From an uncultured cyanobacterium (GTDB lineage: Bacteria; Cyanobacteriota; Cyanobacteriia; Cyanobacteriales; Geitlerinemataceae), in NCBI GenBank assembly GCA_937899645.1, contig CALCCD010000127.1, positions 19,484 through 83,483 of the forward strand: 64,000 nt of DNA, read 5' to 3'. A program made the translations under genes and the position numbers. Position 1 is the stretch's first letter. Every line of letters starts with the position of its first letter. The notes beneath the pieces were generated by a model. That model made no database searches, was not told where the DNA came from, and saw nothing but the letters and a program-made list of their open reading frames with translations. Shown here piece after piece: positions 8,683 to 19,988 of this stretch.

Positions 8683-9648
8683 TTAGTTGTCGCGCTCGAC
8701 GGTCTTGAAAATTTCTTCGAGAATTTCCGTCGCACCTCGCTCGCGCAGCTTGCCCGCCAGCTCGATCCCCAGCGACTCGCAATCCGTCGCCGCGCCGGAA
8801 ACTTCATCCTTAATCAGCACAGAGCCGTCTAACTTGGCGACCATGCCTTTCAGCATCAGCGTGTCGCCGTCGATGACCGTGTTGACGCCGATCGGCACCT
8901 GGCAGCCGCCTTCCAAGCTCCGCAAAAACGAACGCTCGGCAAGGCAGCGGTAGGTCGTCGGCAAGTGCTCGATCGCCTTAAGCACGGCCTGCGTCTCCGG
9001 GTCGTCGGTGCGGCACTCGATACCCAGCGCGCCCTGCCCGACCGCATGCAGCGACACCTGCGAGGGAATTACCTGATGTACGCGCTCTGGCATGCCCAGG
9101 CGCTCCAGGCCCGCCACTGCCAAAATAATCGCGTCGTACTGACCTTCATCGAGCTTTGCGAGGCGCGTATTCAAGTTTCCACGTACGTCCTTAAACGTCA
9201 GGTGCGGGTAGTGGTGACGCAGTTGCGCCAGACGACGCAGCGACGACGTACCGACCACCGCGCCTTCCGGCAGCGTGTCGAGCAGCTTATCCTTATGCTT
9301 TTCGTGGACGACCAGCGCGTCGGCGGGGTTCTCGCGCTCGGTGATGCAGGCCAGTGTCAGCCCTTCTGGCAGCTTCGTCGGCAAATCTTTAAGCGAATGC
9401 ACCGCAAAATCGGTTTGCTTCGCCAGCATTCCGACTTCCAACTCTTTCGTAAACAGCCCTTTGTCGCCGATCTTCGCCAGTGCCACGTCCAGAATGTTGT
9501 CACCCTGAGTACTCATGGTCTCGATCTCGAAAGTGATGTCGGGGTAGGCCGCTTGGAGCGTGTCGCGCACCCAGTGAGTTTGTACGAGCGCGAGCTGGCT
9601 TTTGCGCGAGGCGATGCGGATGGTGCGCGTAGCGGCGGAGGCTGTCAT
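8683..9648 (-). CDS. hemC: Hydroxymethylbilane synthase (porphobilinogen deaminase)
   Basis: A 321-residue, full-length enzyme of tetrapyrrole synthesis that polymerises four porphobilinogens. It starts [19 protein letters not shown]. The cofactor-attachment Cys is Cys249 in [10 protein letters not shown]. Other family motifs are [24 protein letters not shown] and [14 protein letters not shown]. The M48-like gene follows on the same strand after about 130 bp, so the two could share a transcript, but no functional link is known. Confidence 0.97.
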   Translation of the reverse strand: MTASAATRTIRIASRKSQLALVQTHWVRDTLQAAYPDITFEIETMSTQGDNILDVALAKIGDKGLFTKELEVGMLAKQTDFAVHSLKDLPTKLPEGLTLACITERENPADALVVHEKHKDKLLDTLPEGAVVGTSSLRRLAQLRHHYPHLTFKDVRGNLNTRLAKLDEGQYDAIILAVAGLERLGMPERVHQVIPSQVSLHAVGQGALGIECRTDDPETQAVLKAIEHLPTTYRCLAERSFLRSLEGGCQVPIGVNTVIDGDTLMLKGMVAKLDGSVLIKDEVSGAATDCESLGIELAGKLRERGATEILEEIFKTVERDN

Positions 9649-9878
9649 GGAAAGGGTTTAAACGATTTTTAATAAAGCTCGATCTAGAATAACCCACCCC
9701 GCTGCTGCGTTTGTTTAACTTCTGTTTCTGTCTCAACCTTTTCTGTCTAGACCTTTTGCACGGTCGATCGAACCGAATCGGTCGAGACGGCTTCGCGACG
9801 GAAAATTTAGACTATCCCTCTCTCATGCTTTGGCGTCTCGCCAGCTTCGGTAACGTTCCGAGCATTTGCGCAAGAGCT

Positions 9879-10577
9879 TCACTCCGCGAGGCCGTGTTCG
9901 AGGGCGTAGCGCACCAGTTCCGTGCGGCTGTTCGTGCCGGTCTTGTTGAACAAACGGCTGACGTATTTCTCCACGTTGCGGACGCTGGTATCGAGCTGGC
10001 TGGCGATCTCTTTATTCATCAAGCCCTGCGCCACGAGAGTCAGAACGCTCTGCTCGCGCGGCGTAAAGTCGATATCGACCGGCGTCACCTTCGGCGCGGT
10101 CGTGCCTTGGTGGGTGAGAATATCCTTGATTTCCTGGATTTGGCGAGCCAGGGTGGCGATATCCGGCGGGTCGCTGGCATCGAAGGCGGGCGAAGCGTTG
10201 CGGCGCGCGAGCAGGTTCTCGACGATTGCCACCAGCTCCTCGGGGTCGAAGGGCTTCGAGAGGTAGGCATCGCAGCGCGCCTGGTAGCCTTGGATCCGAT
10301 CGGATTTCATGCCCCGCGCTGTCAGGAAGACTACCGGCACGTTCTTAAGGCGCGGATCTTCGCGCATCGACGACAGCAGTTCGTAGCCATCGACCTCCGG
10401 CATCATAATGTCGGTAATAACCAAGTCCGGGACTCTAGCTTGCAGCTTCTCCAAACCTTCCTTGCCGTTTGCGGCGGTCTCAACTTGAAATCCACTGTCA
10501 CCGAGATATGCCTCAACGGCTGAGCGCAGGCTTGGTTCGTCGTCTACTAACAACACATTTCCTTTCGCTTCTGTCAC
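9879..10577 (-). CDS. Ycf29-like response regulator (receiver + LuxR/NarL HTH)
   Basis: A 232-residue two-component response regulator. I place the start at the GTG at 10577 (VTEAKGNVLLVDDEP), because a GGAG/GGGAAG motif lies just upstream. The receiver has the acidic pair DD at residues 12-13, phosphoacceptor Asp56 (VITDIMMPEVDGYE) and Lys in YLSKPFDPEE. The C-terminus has a LuxR-type HTH: FTPREQSVLTLVAQGLMNKEIA and SVRNVEKYVSRLFNKTG. The whole pattern closely resembles the Ycf29/TctD-like regulators of cyanobacteria and red-lineage plastids, whose targets are not well defined. Confidence 0.9.
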   Translation of the reverse strand: MTEAKGNVLLVDDEPSLRSAVEAYLGDSGFQVETAANGKEGLEKLQARVPDLVITDIMMPEVDGYELLSSMREDPRLKNVPVVFLTARGMKSDRIQGYQARCDAYLSKPFDPEELVAIVENLLARRNASPAFDASDPPDIATLARQIQEIKDILTHQGTTAPKVTPVDIDFTPREQSVLTLVAQGLMNKEIASQLDTSVRNVEKYVSRLFNKTGTNSRTELVRYALEHGLAE

Positions 10578-10621
10578 GATCTTCCCATCTCCACAAACGT
10601 TATGATTTCGCGGTCTCAGTT

Positions 10622-10852
10622 CTAGTGCGCGACCGCCTGCCCAGTGGCACTCCCAGCATAGCGATAGACGGTGCAGGCTTTGACAGGAGGAATCACACCC
10701 CAACCGTACGGCTTGCCGGTGGCGGGAATCTCGCCTTGCGGGGGCGGTGCAGCGCCGGGGATTCGCTCGTGCTGCCAGAGCTGCTGACGTTGCGACTGGC
10801 CCGATCGCTCCCAGCTCGACATTCTCAGCAAATCCCGCTCGCGATGCCACAC
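10622..10852 (-). CDS. Short hypothetical protein, doubtful
   Basis: A 76-codon frame with a GTG start, upstream of and in the same direction as the Ycf29-like gene (gap about 45 bp). The C-terminal half (GKPYGWGVIPPVKACTVYRY) looks protein-like, whereas the first half is Arg/Gln-rich. I do not recognise a family and there is no clear ribosome-binding site. It could be a short leader gene or chance. Confidence 0.3.
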   Translation of the reverse strand: MWHRERDLLRMSSWERSGQSQRQQLWQHERIPGAAPPPQGEIPATGKPYGWGVIPPVKACTVYRYAGSATGQAVAH

Positions 10853-11060
10853 TCTTCTCTCTCGCGCGATCGTCTACAGTGTTCGACGGCGTCTCGTCTC
10901 AGGGGGAGGAAAAACGGGCGGCAAGCACGCAATTTTCGGTGCGAACGCCCTGCGAAATCCGGCGTCTAAAGCGACGGAAACGCGCGAGCTACCGTCATTC
11001 ACACCTCAGCCTCGAAACCCTGACATGGGATTCCGTTTTCGCGCAACATCCGATTTATGA

Positions 11061-12446
<1,386 letters not shown>

Positions 12447-12510
12447 AACGCCGATGCTGCCCGGGGCGTACTGTTGTGCGCCTTGCCGATTCCAGCAGTA
12501 CGATTGTCGA

Positions 12511-12545
12511 AAAGCCGGGATCTGCACGCGCAGATCCCGGCTTTT
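12511..12545 (+). terminator. Strong Rho-independent terminator of eno
   Basis: A perfect stem of about 13-15 bp (AAAGCCGGGATCTGC / GCAGATCCCGGCTTT) with a 4-nt loop ACGC, followed by T. It is about 65 bp after the enolase stop codon. Confidence 0.93.
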
Positions 12546-13045
12546 TAGCATCACGATTGGGAGGTCAGATTTCCGGCGAGAGTGAAGAAGCTGACTCTAA
12601 ACGAACCCGCGATCCCAGAGCGGTAAAGACCGTAGCGCCTTGCGCCAAATTGTGGCTGTCCGTAAGAGATCGAAGGCTCGATCGGCCTCTGGGAAAGGCC
12701 CGTTTTCGCTTTAGAGTTCGCCTGTGCTCATCCAACGATTCAAGTCTTTCAAAGAGTCAAGCAATTTCAGTATCTCTAAGTGATTTCCACTTTGAACCGC
12801 TTTATCTAAAACAGAGGCAATACTCGAGCACTCGTCATTATTACTGAGATTGGAGCGGCGTGCTTTGGCGTGAACGGTGTTCATAGTTCAAAGTGTGGTA
12901 ACTGATGTAAATCAGTATGACCGCACTTCTACGTAAAAACAGTGATGCACCGCCCTGTAGCTCCGTGATATTAACGACTCTTTGGATGTGATAGCGATCG
13001 TAACGACTCGCCTCGGCGGTCAGTCGATCGCGGTGAGGTTTGGGC
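12546..13045. other. Intergenic stretch of about 500 bp
   Basis: Lies between the enolase terminator and the 3' end of the convergent M23 peptidase gene. It is AT-richer than its surroundings in 12700-12980. No gene, tRNA or strong hairpin was seen. Confidence 0.4.
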
Positions 13046-14296
13046 TCAGTCGCGCTCCAGCGGTAACTGCGCGAGCTGGGACTCGTCGATCAGGCGCTCC
13101 AGAGCGATTTCGAGCTGGCGATCGGCATCGAGGTAGACCCAGCCCATGTCGGTCATTTGCTTGACCTCAAAGTGGAGGTGCGGCCCGGTCGAGAAGCCGG
13201 TGCTGCCGATGCGACCGATCGGGTCGCCCTGCTTCACCTCTTCGCCCACTTCGACCAGCAGCTCTGACAGGTGGGCGTAGAGCGTCTCGGACGTGCCGTC
13301 GTTGTGCGACAAAATCACCGTCAGACCATAGCCGCCCAGCGATGTCGATTCGACCACCTCACCAGAGAATGCTGCCAGTACGGGCGTGCCGGTCGGTGCG
13401 GCGATATCCGTGCCCGTGTGCATGCGGTGGACGTTCGCGATCGGGTGGATGCGGAAGCCGAAGAACGACGAGATCGACGACGGAACTGCCACCGGGAAGA
13501 GAATGCTGCGATCGCCGTTGCCCATGCGTCCGACGGGCATTACGGCGAGGTTGCGCGTCACCTGCGCTTCGATTTGTTCGTAAGTGAGTCCCATCGCAGC
13601 GTAGGGATCGAAGCTGCTGCTGCGATCGCTGAGACCGACGAGAGAATTGACAACTGCTGCAGTTGCCGTGGGCGCGTAGCCGCCACCGGGCGTGCCGCCG
13701 TACGCGGTGTTTCCGGCGCTATTGTCGTTCCCCGACCCGTCACTTCCGAAGACGACATCGGCGCAAAGGCCACCGGTCAGCGTCTGCCCCGGCGCGATCG
13801 AGGAGGCACATCCCGTACTGCGGTCTTCGAGCACCACTGTCGCCGCGCGATCCGCGTTGCCCTCGGGCTGAGTCGCGCCGACGCTGTAGTCCGTATCGTC
13901 GATATAGCTGTGAGCCGGGGCAGAATCTGCCGGAAGGTCGTCTAGAACGGAAGGCAAAGGCTCGGCAGGTGCGGGCTCGGCGGGTAGGGGCGCGGCGCGC
14001 TCGATCGGGGCGGGTGCGACGGGCGCTTCAAAAATTACTTCTGCCGGAACGCCGCCCAAGTCGGGCTCGGCAGCAGGTGCGGCAACAAACTCCGGTGCGC
14101 TGTAGACCGGTGCGCTGGGGGCATCTTGGAGCGGGTCAGCCATGTCCACCTGCGCGAAAACTGCGCCACCGCCCATCAGACCGAGGCAACCCAGTGACGC
14201 GAGTGCTCGCAAATCGAGCCTGGCGCGAGCGGCGGGCTGACCGAAAGCAGCGCTGTCCGGGCTGGGCGTGGCGGGGCTGTGCTTACGAGGAGACAT
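13046..14296 (-). CDS. M23 family (LytM-type) peptidase, exported
   Basis: About 416 residues from the ATG at 14296 (MSPRKHSPATP); a TTG seven codons upstream is possible. After a hydrophobic segment (LRALASLGCLGLMGGGAVF) comes a long Pro/Ala/Glu-rich linker. The C-terminal LytM domain carries the zinc site: HRMHTGTDIAAPTGTPV, TLYAHLSELLVEVGEEVKQG and STGPHLHFEVKQ. Family knowledge: such enzymes cleave peptidoglycan cross-bridges, and those with an intact site are active endopeptidases. There is no LysM domain, unlike the second M23 protein in this window. Probably a periplasmic wall remodeller. Confidence 0.9.
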   Translation of the reverse strand: MSPRKHSPATPSPDSAAFGQPAARARLDLRALASLGCLGLMGGGAVFAQVDMADPLQDAPSAPVYSAPEFVAAPAAEPDLGGVPAEVIFEAPVAPAPIERAAPLPAEPAPAEPLPSVLDDLPADSAPAHSYIDDTDYSVGATQPEGNADRAATVVLEDRSTGCASSIAPGQTLTGGLCADVVFGSDGSGNDNSAGNTAYGGTPGGGYAPTATAAVVNSLVGLSDRSSSFDPYAAMGLTYEQIEAQVTRNLAVMPVGRMGNGDRSILFPVAVPSSISSFFGFRIHPIANVHRMHTGTDIAAPTGTPVLAAFSGEVVESTSLGGYGLTVILSHNDGTSETLYAHLSELLVEVGEEVKQGDPIGRIGSTGFSTGPHLHFEVKQMTDMGWVYLDADRQLEIALERLIDESQLAQLPLERD

Positions 14297-14699
14297 AGCG
14301 TGAGACCGAAAAAACAAACAATAGTGAAGCGTTGGCTGGGCACGAGCACGCGACTACAAGCACTCAGGAAAACCAGGCGCAAGCCTGAAGCTGCGAAATC
14401 CGAGAACGAGGTCTGGACAGTTAGCCGACGAACGCTAGCCTGGGGCGATCGATCGCCAAGATCGTTAACCGGCCGATACTTTACTAGGTCGGCCCGCGAT
14501 CGATGCTTTTACGAAAGGATGGCGCGAAATGCGTCGGCTGCGCCGAAAAAACAGGCAGTCAACAGCAAGGCCATTCAGGACTCACCAGACGCAGACCGGA
14601 GGAACCGGGTTCCGAGCCCCGCGATCGACTGAGCCGACAGATTCCGTGCTGGGAAACGGTCGGCTCGACGGGGCAACCGGAGATCGGAGCGCGGCTAAC
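14297..14699. other. Intergenic stretch of about 400 bp
   Basis: Separates the M23 peptidase start from the psbY stop, both on the minus strand. It presumably holds the peptidase promoter. I see no supported gene. Confidence 0.4.
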
Positions 14700-14825
14700 T
14701 TAAGATTCTTTTTCCCAAAAGCTCTGAAACTGACCGATCGCAGCTTGAGCGATGTTGAAGCCCGCCCAACTCAGCGCGAGAATCACAGGGGACAGGACAA
14801 ACACCACACGCAGGTCTAGATCCAT
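14700..14825 (-). CDS. psbY: Photosystem II small subunit PsbY
   Basis: A 41-residue protein starting MDLDLRVVFVLSPVILALSW, with one membrane helix followed by FNIAQAAIGQFQSF and an acidic/basic end. The MD-x-RV start, the SPxxLA helix and the NI-x-xA-x-xQ segment match cyanobacterial PsbY, a peripheral low-molecular-weight subunit of photosystem II near cytochrome b559. It has GAGGTG just upstream of the ATG. It is too short for ordinary gene thresholds. Confidence 0.9.
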   Translation of the reverse strand: MDLDLRVVFVLSPVILALSWAGFNIAQAAIGQFQSFWEKES

Positions 14826-15116
14826 TGGGGACACCTCTAGTAACAGATTGTTAAAACATTCATACCGTAGCGAATTATATCTCGTTCGCGGAGCAAGTCG
14901 AGCCTGCTCGGCGTCGCGGAGCTTGCTACGGCACGGTGGCTTCGCCGACCCGGTTTGACGAGAGCGCGAACGCAGCGGCGATCACCGCAAGCGAACCGCC
15001 AACTCTTTATGGCGAACCGGGCTCGCAGTTGGCGGACGCCAACCTCAGAGATCGCCGCGGGGAAGGCACTTGGGCGATCGCCGCGATTTCGATGCCGCGA
15101 GGCTGGAGCGCCGCCT
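14826..15116. other. Repeat-like gap between psbY and psbN
   Basis: About 290 bp with short inverted segments: AGTTGGC / GCCAACT-type elements occur around 14999 and 15030, together with GGTTCGCC and GGCGAACC-type motifs. It holds no gene I can support. Confidence 0.4.
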
Positions 15117-15248
15117 CTAGTCATCGTGGTCATCGAAGGGATCGTCGAGCTGGGTGGACGGCGGGCCAAAGGAAATGTAGACGGCGTACCCCGTAATCGC
15201 CATCACGACGCCAGCCAGAGAAACGCTAAGAACTGTTGCGGGTTCCAT
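15117..15248 (-). CDS. psbN: PsbN, photosystem II assembly factor
   Basis: A 43-residue protein, [20 protein letters not shown] at the N-terminus and then [11 protein letters not shown] and DDPFDDHDD at the end. It is a near-textbook PsbN sequence. Known role: a thylakoid membrane protein needed for assembly or repair of the PSII reaction centre rather than a structural subunit. It is divergent from psbH, the classic psbN/psbH arrangement also found in chloroplasts, with only about 79 bp between the starts, so the two promoters share this interval. Confidence 0.96.
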   Translation of the reverse strand: MEPATVLSVSLAGVVMAITGYAVYISFGPPSTQLDDPFDDHDD

Positions 15249-15327
15249 AATTCAGGAAAAATATGAGGTCTTGTCTTCTATAATATTACGAAATTTTAAA
15301 AAGCCTCGACCTAAAGGTAGAAACACA

Positions 15328-15531
15328 ATGGCACAACGTACTCGCCTCGGCGATATCCTCAACCCGCTGAACTCCGAATACGGTAAGGTCGTTCCGGGCT
15401 GGGGAACGACCCCGGTGATGGGCGTGTTCATGGCGCTTTTCCTCGTCTTCCTGCTCATCATCCTTCAGCTCTACAACGCCTCCCTCATCGTCGATGGCGT
15501 GGATGTGGACTGGACGAGCCTGAGCAAGTAA
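15328..15531 (+). CDS. psbH: Photosystem II subunit PsbH
   Basis: A 67-residue single-helix PSII protein, starting [20 protein letters not shown] with the conserved [12 protein letters not shown] before the membrane helix ([20 protein letters not shown]). PsbH supports QA-QB electron transfer and CP47 assembly. The next ORF, tatA, lies after a hairpin terminator. The upstream sequence has an AT-rich block (TATAATATTACG, about 15278) that could be the -10 region. Confidence 0.97.
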   Translation: MAQRTRLGDILNPLNSEYGKVVPGWGTTPVMGVFMALFLVFLLIILQLYNASLIVDGVDVDWTSLSK

Positions 15532-15645
15532 CGCTCGGGTTTGCTGCGCTCGCGCAGTCTTCACGTACCGATTGGCTCGCATCTTTTGCCGCGATCGTCT
15601 CCCGATCGCACGACATCCGATTCCGAGCCGATCGCCAGCTTTTAG

Positions 15646-15686
15646 AGCCGCAGCTCCCGTACTCAGTCTGGAGAGCTGCGGCTTTG
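15646..15686 (+). terminator. Hairpin after psbH
   Basis: A perfect 11-bp stem (AGCCGCAGCTC at 15646-15656 and GAGCTGCGGCT at 15673-15683) followed by TTTG. The T-run is short, so efficiency is uncertain, but it separates psbH from tatA. Confidence 0.65.
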
Positions 15687-15899
15687 TGGCCCTGCCGGGT
15701 ACGCCCGCGCACCCCACACAGGCCCGCGACTGTTCGCACAGTCGATTGGGGTTCTGTGTAGAATGTCATCCAGCATTGCTCGAGCGTGCTTCGCGACTCT
15801 GTCGTGACTGGCCGTCGGGCGATCGCACTGTATATACGCTTGCCGTTTTGCGAGTTCTCGTCGCGTCGGGCGAGCCTCACTAGAGAGAAATTTTCAAGT

Positions 15900-16142
15900 A
15901 TGAACGTCTTTGGAATCGGCCTGCCCGAGATGATCGTGATTCTCGTGTTGGCGCTACTCGTCTTTGGGCCGAAGAAGCTGCCGGAAATCGGTAGCAGTCT
16001 CGGCAAAGCTATTCGCGGGTTCCAGGATGCAACGAAGGAATTCGAGACCGAGCTGAAGGAAAGCGCCAAGTCCGTCGAATCGGCGAGTTCCGTCTCTAAA
16101 TCCGCCGAGCCCAGCGTTGCTGAGAAGGCGAGCGACGCCTAG
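15900..16142 (+). CDS. tatA: Sec-independent protein translocase TatA/E
   Basis: An 80-residue protein beginning [20 protein letters not shown], an N-terminal helix followed by the hallmark [17 protein letters not shown] hinge and an amphipathic helix, then a short acidic/Ser-rich tail. It forms the pore component of the twin-arginine pathway, exporting folded proteins across the plasma and thylakoid membranes. It sits between psbH and pth. A longer frame upstream of 15900 is not supported. Confidence 0.95.
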   Translation: MNVFGIGLPEMIVILVLALLVFGPKKLPEIGSSLGKAIRGFQDATKEFETELKESAKSVESASSVSKSAEPSVAEKASDA

Positions 16143-16318
16143 TCGTCTGCGAGCGCCCCATTTCTAGCCCTTCGTAAATTCGTAACCCGTTCGTCCGACT
16201 GCGGCGCGAGCGGGTTGCTGCATTTTTGCTCTTCTTCACCGTTGCTCTTCTTCACCGTTTGCGTTTCCCGCCTGCGTTCCGCTCTCCTGTCTGCATTCTC
16301 CGACCCGCCGCCAGCGCT

Positions 16319-16960
16319 ATGTCCTCCCGCCCCAAAAATCCGACGATCGCCCCGAAGCTTATCGTCGGCCTCGGCAACCCCGAACCGAAATACGATCGCA
16401 CGCGCCACAATATCGGCTTCGCGGCGATCGACGCGCTAGCGCAGGAGTGGCAAACGAGCCTATCGGAGGTCAAGCGCTTTAAGGGCGAAATCGCCGAGGT
16501 GCGGGCGAGCAGCGATCGCGACGGCAAAATCTATCTGCTCAAGCCGCTGACTTATATGAATCGTTCGGGCGAGTCGATCCAGGGCGTGCTGAGCTGGTAC
16601 AAGCTCGCGCCGGAAGACGTGATGGTCGTCTATGACGATATGGATTTGCCTCTGGGGCGGATTCGTTTGCGGCTGTCCGGCTCGGCGGGCGGACACAACG
16701 GCATCAAATCGACGATCGCCCAGCTCGGCACGCAAAAATTTCCCCGCCTGCGGATCGGTATCGGTCGCCCGCGCGTGCGCGCCGCCGGGTCGGTGTCCCA
16801 CGTTCTCGGTAAGTTCTCGCCGGAAGAGTCGCCGATCGTTCGCGATGTCTTGAAGCTGACCTTCGACGCCGTAGAGTGTAGCTGCAAGCGCGGGGTCGAG
16901 ATGGCGATGAATCGTTACAATAACCGCAATGTCGCGCCTGTCGTCGAAGCGTCGCCCTGA
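16319..16960 (+). CDS. pth: Peptidyl-tRNA hydrolase
   Basis: About 213 residues from the ATG at 16319 (MSSRPKNPTIAPKLI). It hydrolyses peptidyl-tRNA to recycle tRNA. Visible motifs: LIVGLGNPEPKYDRTRHNIGF (His of the catalytic site is in TRHN), LLKPLTYMNRSGES, VVYDDMDLPLGRIRL and SAGGHNGIKSTIAQLGTQ. The upstream in-frame extension to 16226 lacks family similarity. Confidence 0.96.
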   Translation: MSSRPKNPTIAPKLIVGLGNPEPKYDRTRHNIGFAAIDALAQEWQTSLSEVKRFKGEIAEVRASSDRDGKIYLLKPLTYMNRSGESIQGVLSWYKLAPEDVMVVYDDMDLPLGRIRLRLSGSAGGHNGIKSTIAQLGTQKFPRLRIGIGRPRVRAAGSVSHVLGKFSPEESPIVRDVLKLTFDAVECSCKRGVEMAMNRYNNRNVAPVVEASP

Positions 16961-17008
16961 CGATCGCGAGCCGCGCGACTTCTCTCGATGTCGTTCGGAG
17001 GCGAAGGC

Positions 17009-17263
17009 ATGAAACTACCGCAAACTGAGGCAGTTCTGCGCGTCACCGATCGCTGCTGGGATCGCGGCTTGCTAGAAGGAGAAATCGCCGCCGGGTCGTT
17101 TACCTGGCAGTTTCAGTGGCGCTTCCGTCAGGACTACCTCGCGATCGAACCGTCTCAGGGTCGGGCGCTGATCCAAGAGCCGCTCGGGCGCTTTCTCGAA
17201 AAACAGGACTACCAGCTCGAACCGGGTGGCGACTATTCGTTTACGATTCGAGCCGAACTGTAG
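17009..17263 (+). CDS. Conserved small cyanobacterial protein (DUF3146-like)
   Basis: About 84 residues from the ATG at 17009 (MKLPQTEAVLRVTD), which has GGAGG 7 nt upstream and is preferred over the ATG at 16988. The sequence (GLLEGEIAAGSFTWQFQWRF and LEPGGDYSFTIRAEL) resembles a small protein family restricted to cyanobacteria that I associate with DUF3146. Its function is unknown. It follows pth by about 50 bp and may be cotranscribed. Confidence 0.8.
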   Translation: MKLPQTEAVLRVTDRCWDRGLLEGEIAAGSFTWQFQWRFRQDYLAIEPSQGRALIQEPLGRFLEKQDYQLEPGGDYSFTIRAEL

Positions 17264-17702
17264 ATGGCCATAGTTAGGCTGTGAGACGACGATCGCTCGC
17301 GTCTTGCCTTTCGGTAACGATGCGTTTAAAGTTCGCAGTACGAATACAGAATTTATATTCTTTTTATACGAGCCCGCAGCTTTTTTTACGCTCGTTGTAA
17401 ATTTCGACCCGACTTTGAACCCGCTTCCAGAAAATTCTGCAAAATCGACTGTAGACCGACCTTCCGCTCGCGATCGACTGTCGAGCGAAGTGCCAGATGC
17501 CTGGCGCGCGTAGCCGGTCGAGCGATTCTCCGCCTGTCGATACCGCCTTTTGACGATCCGGTAAAGGCGATCTGCTGAAGACGATCCGCCGAAAAACTCG
17601 TCCCCCACGGCGCTCCAACGCTTCAGCCGCCGAGGTCGTTTCTACCGTCGCGCTCGGTGCGTTCACCTCTGCCTCTTAAGAGTTTTCACCTCCTCAACCA
17701 TC
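17264..17702. other. Upstream region of guaA, about 440 bp
   Basis: No gene is supported. It ends directly at the guaA ATG and probably contains its promoter. An AT-rich patch at 17335-17400 is the likeliest place. I looked for a purine-type riboswitch and did not recognise one. Confidence 0.4.
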
Positions 17703-19316
17703 ATGGTTCAAACTCCCCCCCTTTCTGCTGATGCTGCGATCGCGCCGGGAGAAAGTCCGGACGTGCAGTCAATCGTCATTCTCGATTTCGGCTCGCAGTA
17801 CTCCGAATTGATCGCCCGCCGCATTCGCGAAACCCAGGTGTACTCTGAGGTGCTGCCCTATCGCACCAGCGCGGCAGAACTGAGCGAGCGCGCCCCGAAA
17901 GGCATCATCTTCTCCGGCGGCCCCAGCTCGGTCTATGACGATCGCGCGCCTCAGTGCGACCCGGAAATCTGGAACCTGGGCATCCCCGTTCTCGGCGTTT
18001 GCTACGGCATGCAGCTGATGGTTAAGCAGCTCGGCGGGTCAGTGGAGCGCGCCGAACGGGCCGAGTACGGCAAAGCGGCGCTGCAAATCGACGACCCCAC
18101 CGATCTGCTCACCAACGTGGCCGACGGCTCGACGATGTGGATGAGCCACGGCGACTCGGTGACAGAACTGCCCTCGGGGTTCGAGCGCCTCGCCCACACG
18201 GACAACACGCCCGACGCGACGATCGCCGACCACACGCGCAAGCTCTACGGCGTGCAGTTTCACCCAGAGGTCGTTCACTCGGAAGACGGGCAGGCGCTGA
18301 TCCGCAATTTCGTCTACCACATCTGCAAATGCGAGCCCACGTGGACGACGGAAGCGTTTATCGACCGGGCGATCGCCGATATCCGCAAGCAGGTCGGTGA
18401 CAAGCGCGTGCTGCTGGCGCTTTCCGGCGGCGTCGATTCGTCCACGCTGGCCTTTTTGCTGCACAAGGCGATCGGCGACAAGCTCACCTGCATGTTCATC
18501 GACCAGGGCTTTATGCGGAAGTACGAGCCCGAGCGGTTAATGAAGCTCTTTAAAGAAGAGTTCGCGATCTCGGTCGAGTACGTTCAGGCCCGCGATCGCT
18601 TTCTGAGCAAACTCAAAGACATCACCGATCCCGAAGAAAAGCGCCGCCTGATCGGCCACGAATTTATCCGCGTCTTCGAGGAAGAATCGACCCGCCTCGG
18701 CCCCTTCGACTATCTGGCACAAGGCACGCTCTATCCCGACGTGATCGAATCGGCCAACACCAACATCGACCCGAAAACCGGCGAGCGCGTCGCGGTCAAA
18801 ATCAAAAGCCACCATAATGTCGGCGGCCTGCCGAAAGATCTCCAGTTCAAGCTCGTCGAGCCGCTCCGCAAGCTCTTCAAGGACGAAGTGCGGAAAGTCG
18901 GTCGCGCGATCGGTTTGCCGGAAGAAATCGTCAACCGCCATCCGTTCCCCGGCCCCGGCCTGGCGATCCGCATCATCGGTGAAGTTACCGCAGAGCGGCT
19001 GAATATCCTGCGCGATGCCGACCTGATCGTCCGCCAGGAAATCAACCGCCAGGGGCTCTACCACCAAGTTTGGCAATCGTTTGCAGTGCTGCTGCCGATC
19101 CGCAGCGTCGGCGTGATGGGCGACCAGCGCACCTACGCCCACCCAGTGATTTTGCGCCTGGTACAGAGCGAAGATGGCATGACGGCAGACTGGGCGCGCG
19201 TCCCCTACGAATTCCTGGAGATCGTCTCAAACCGCATCGTCAACGAAGTTAAAGGCGTCAACCGCGTCGCGCTCGACATCACCTCGAAGCCGCCCGGAAC
19301 GATCGAGTGGGAGTAG
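17703..19316 (+). CDS. guaA: GMP synthase (glutamine-hydrolysing)
   Basis: A 537-residue enzyme converting XMP to GMP using glutamine. N-terminal class I amidotransferase: [20 protein letters not shown], nucleophile Cys in [11 protein letters not shown] and His in [11 protein letters not shown]. The ATP-pyrophosphatase P-loop is [14 protein letters not shown]. The C-terminal dimerisation domain is complete ([11 protein letters not shown] and [14 protein letters not shown]). Full length with no anomalies. Confidence 0.98.
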   Translation: MVQTPPLSADAAIAPGESPDVQSIVILDFGSQYSELIARRIRETQVYSEVLPYRTSAAELSERAPKGIIFSGGPSSVYDDRAPQCDPEIWNLGIPVLGVCYGMQLMVKQLGGSVERAERAEYGKAALQIDDPTDLLTNVADGSTMWMSHGDSVTELPSGFERLAHTDNTPDATIADHTRKLYGVQFHPEVVHSEDGQALIRNFVYHICKCEPTWTTEAFIDRAIADIRKQVGDKRVLLALSGGVDSSTLAFLLHKAIGDKLTCMFIDQGFMRKYEPERLMKLFKEEFAISVEYVQARDRFLSKLKDITDPEEKRRLIGHEFIRVFEEESTRLGPFDYLAQGTLYPDVIESANTNIDPKTGERVAVKIKSHHNVGGLPKDLQFKLVEPLRKLFKDEVRKVGRAIGLPEEIVNRHPFPGPGLAIRIIGEVTAERLNILRDADLIVRQEINRQGLYHQVWQSFAVLLPIRSVGVMGDQRTYAHPVILRLVQSEDGMTADWARVPYEFLEIVSNRIVNEVKGVNRVALDITSKPPGTIEWE

Positions 19317-19589
19317 CATCCGCGAAAGAAACTGGATTCGCTCCGCATGTCAGCAGCGCCCGAGAAAAGTAGCCCTTTTCCTCTGACAGCCGGGGGGCGA
19401 AGAACGCGACCTGGGCCGCATTTTTCTGTTATGGTGGCATCCGTCCTAGCTCGGGAAGGTCGGTCGCGTCTAAAATTAGACCCAAAGCTAAGCTTAGAGG
19501 GCACTTGCGGCATGTGCGACCGAACTTAGAGCGCCGTATTGTACTTTTCCGTTATCATTATCTACGACACTCTGTCGAGACTCTAAGAA

Positions 19590-19988
19590 ATGAACCTGAC
19601 CAAGCGTTTCCTCCAGGCCGTCTTTGCGGCCGTCTTCGCGATCGGCACCCTCGTCATCGCTGCCGCTCCGGCTTCTGCATCCTCCTACACGATCAAGATG
19701 GGCGCGGACAACGGCATGCTCGCCTTTGAACCCAAAGATCTAACGGTCAGCGCTGGCGACACCGTCTCTTGGCAAATTAACAAAATGCCCCCCCACAACG
19801 TCGTTTTCGACGATGGCAAAGCGCCCGACGCCGATCTGGCCAAAGCCATGTCGAACACGAAAATGATGTTCGCTTCGGGAGACACCTACGACGTAACGAT
19901 TCCCGCAGATGCAACCCCCGGAACCTACACCTACTTCTGCTCGCCTCACCGTGGTGCAGGCATGCTCGGCAAACTGACGATTCAGTAA
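19590..19988 (+). CDS. petE: Plastocyanin
   Basis: A 132-residue copper protein carrying electrons from cytochrome b6f to photosystem I. A signal peptide with a hydrophobic core ends at ASA (about residue 30), giving a mature part of about 102 residues in the thylakoid lumen. The copper ligands are present: His69 in MPPHNVVF, Cys117 and His120 in YFCSPHRGAG, and Met125. A short copy of the last coding bases is repeated about 57 bp downstream, and a terminator hairpin follows at about 20107. Confidence 0.97.
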   Translation: MNLTKRFLQAVFAAVFAIGTLVIAAAPASASSYTIKMGADNGMLAFEPKDLTVSAGDTVSWQINKMPPHNVVFDDGKAPDADLAKAMSNTKMMFASGDTYDVTIPADATPGTYTYFCSPHRGAGMLGKLTIQ

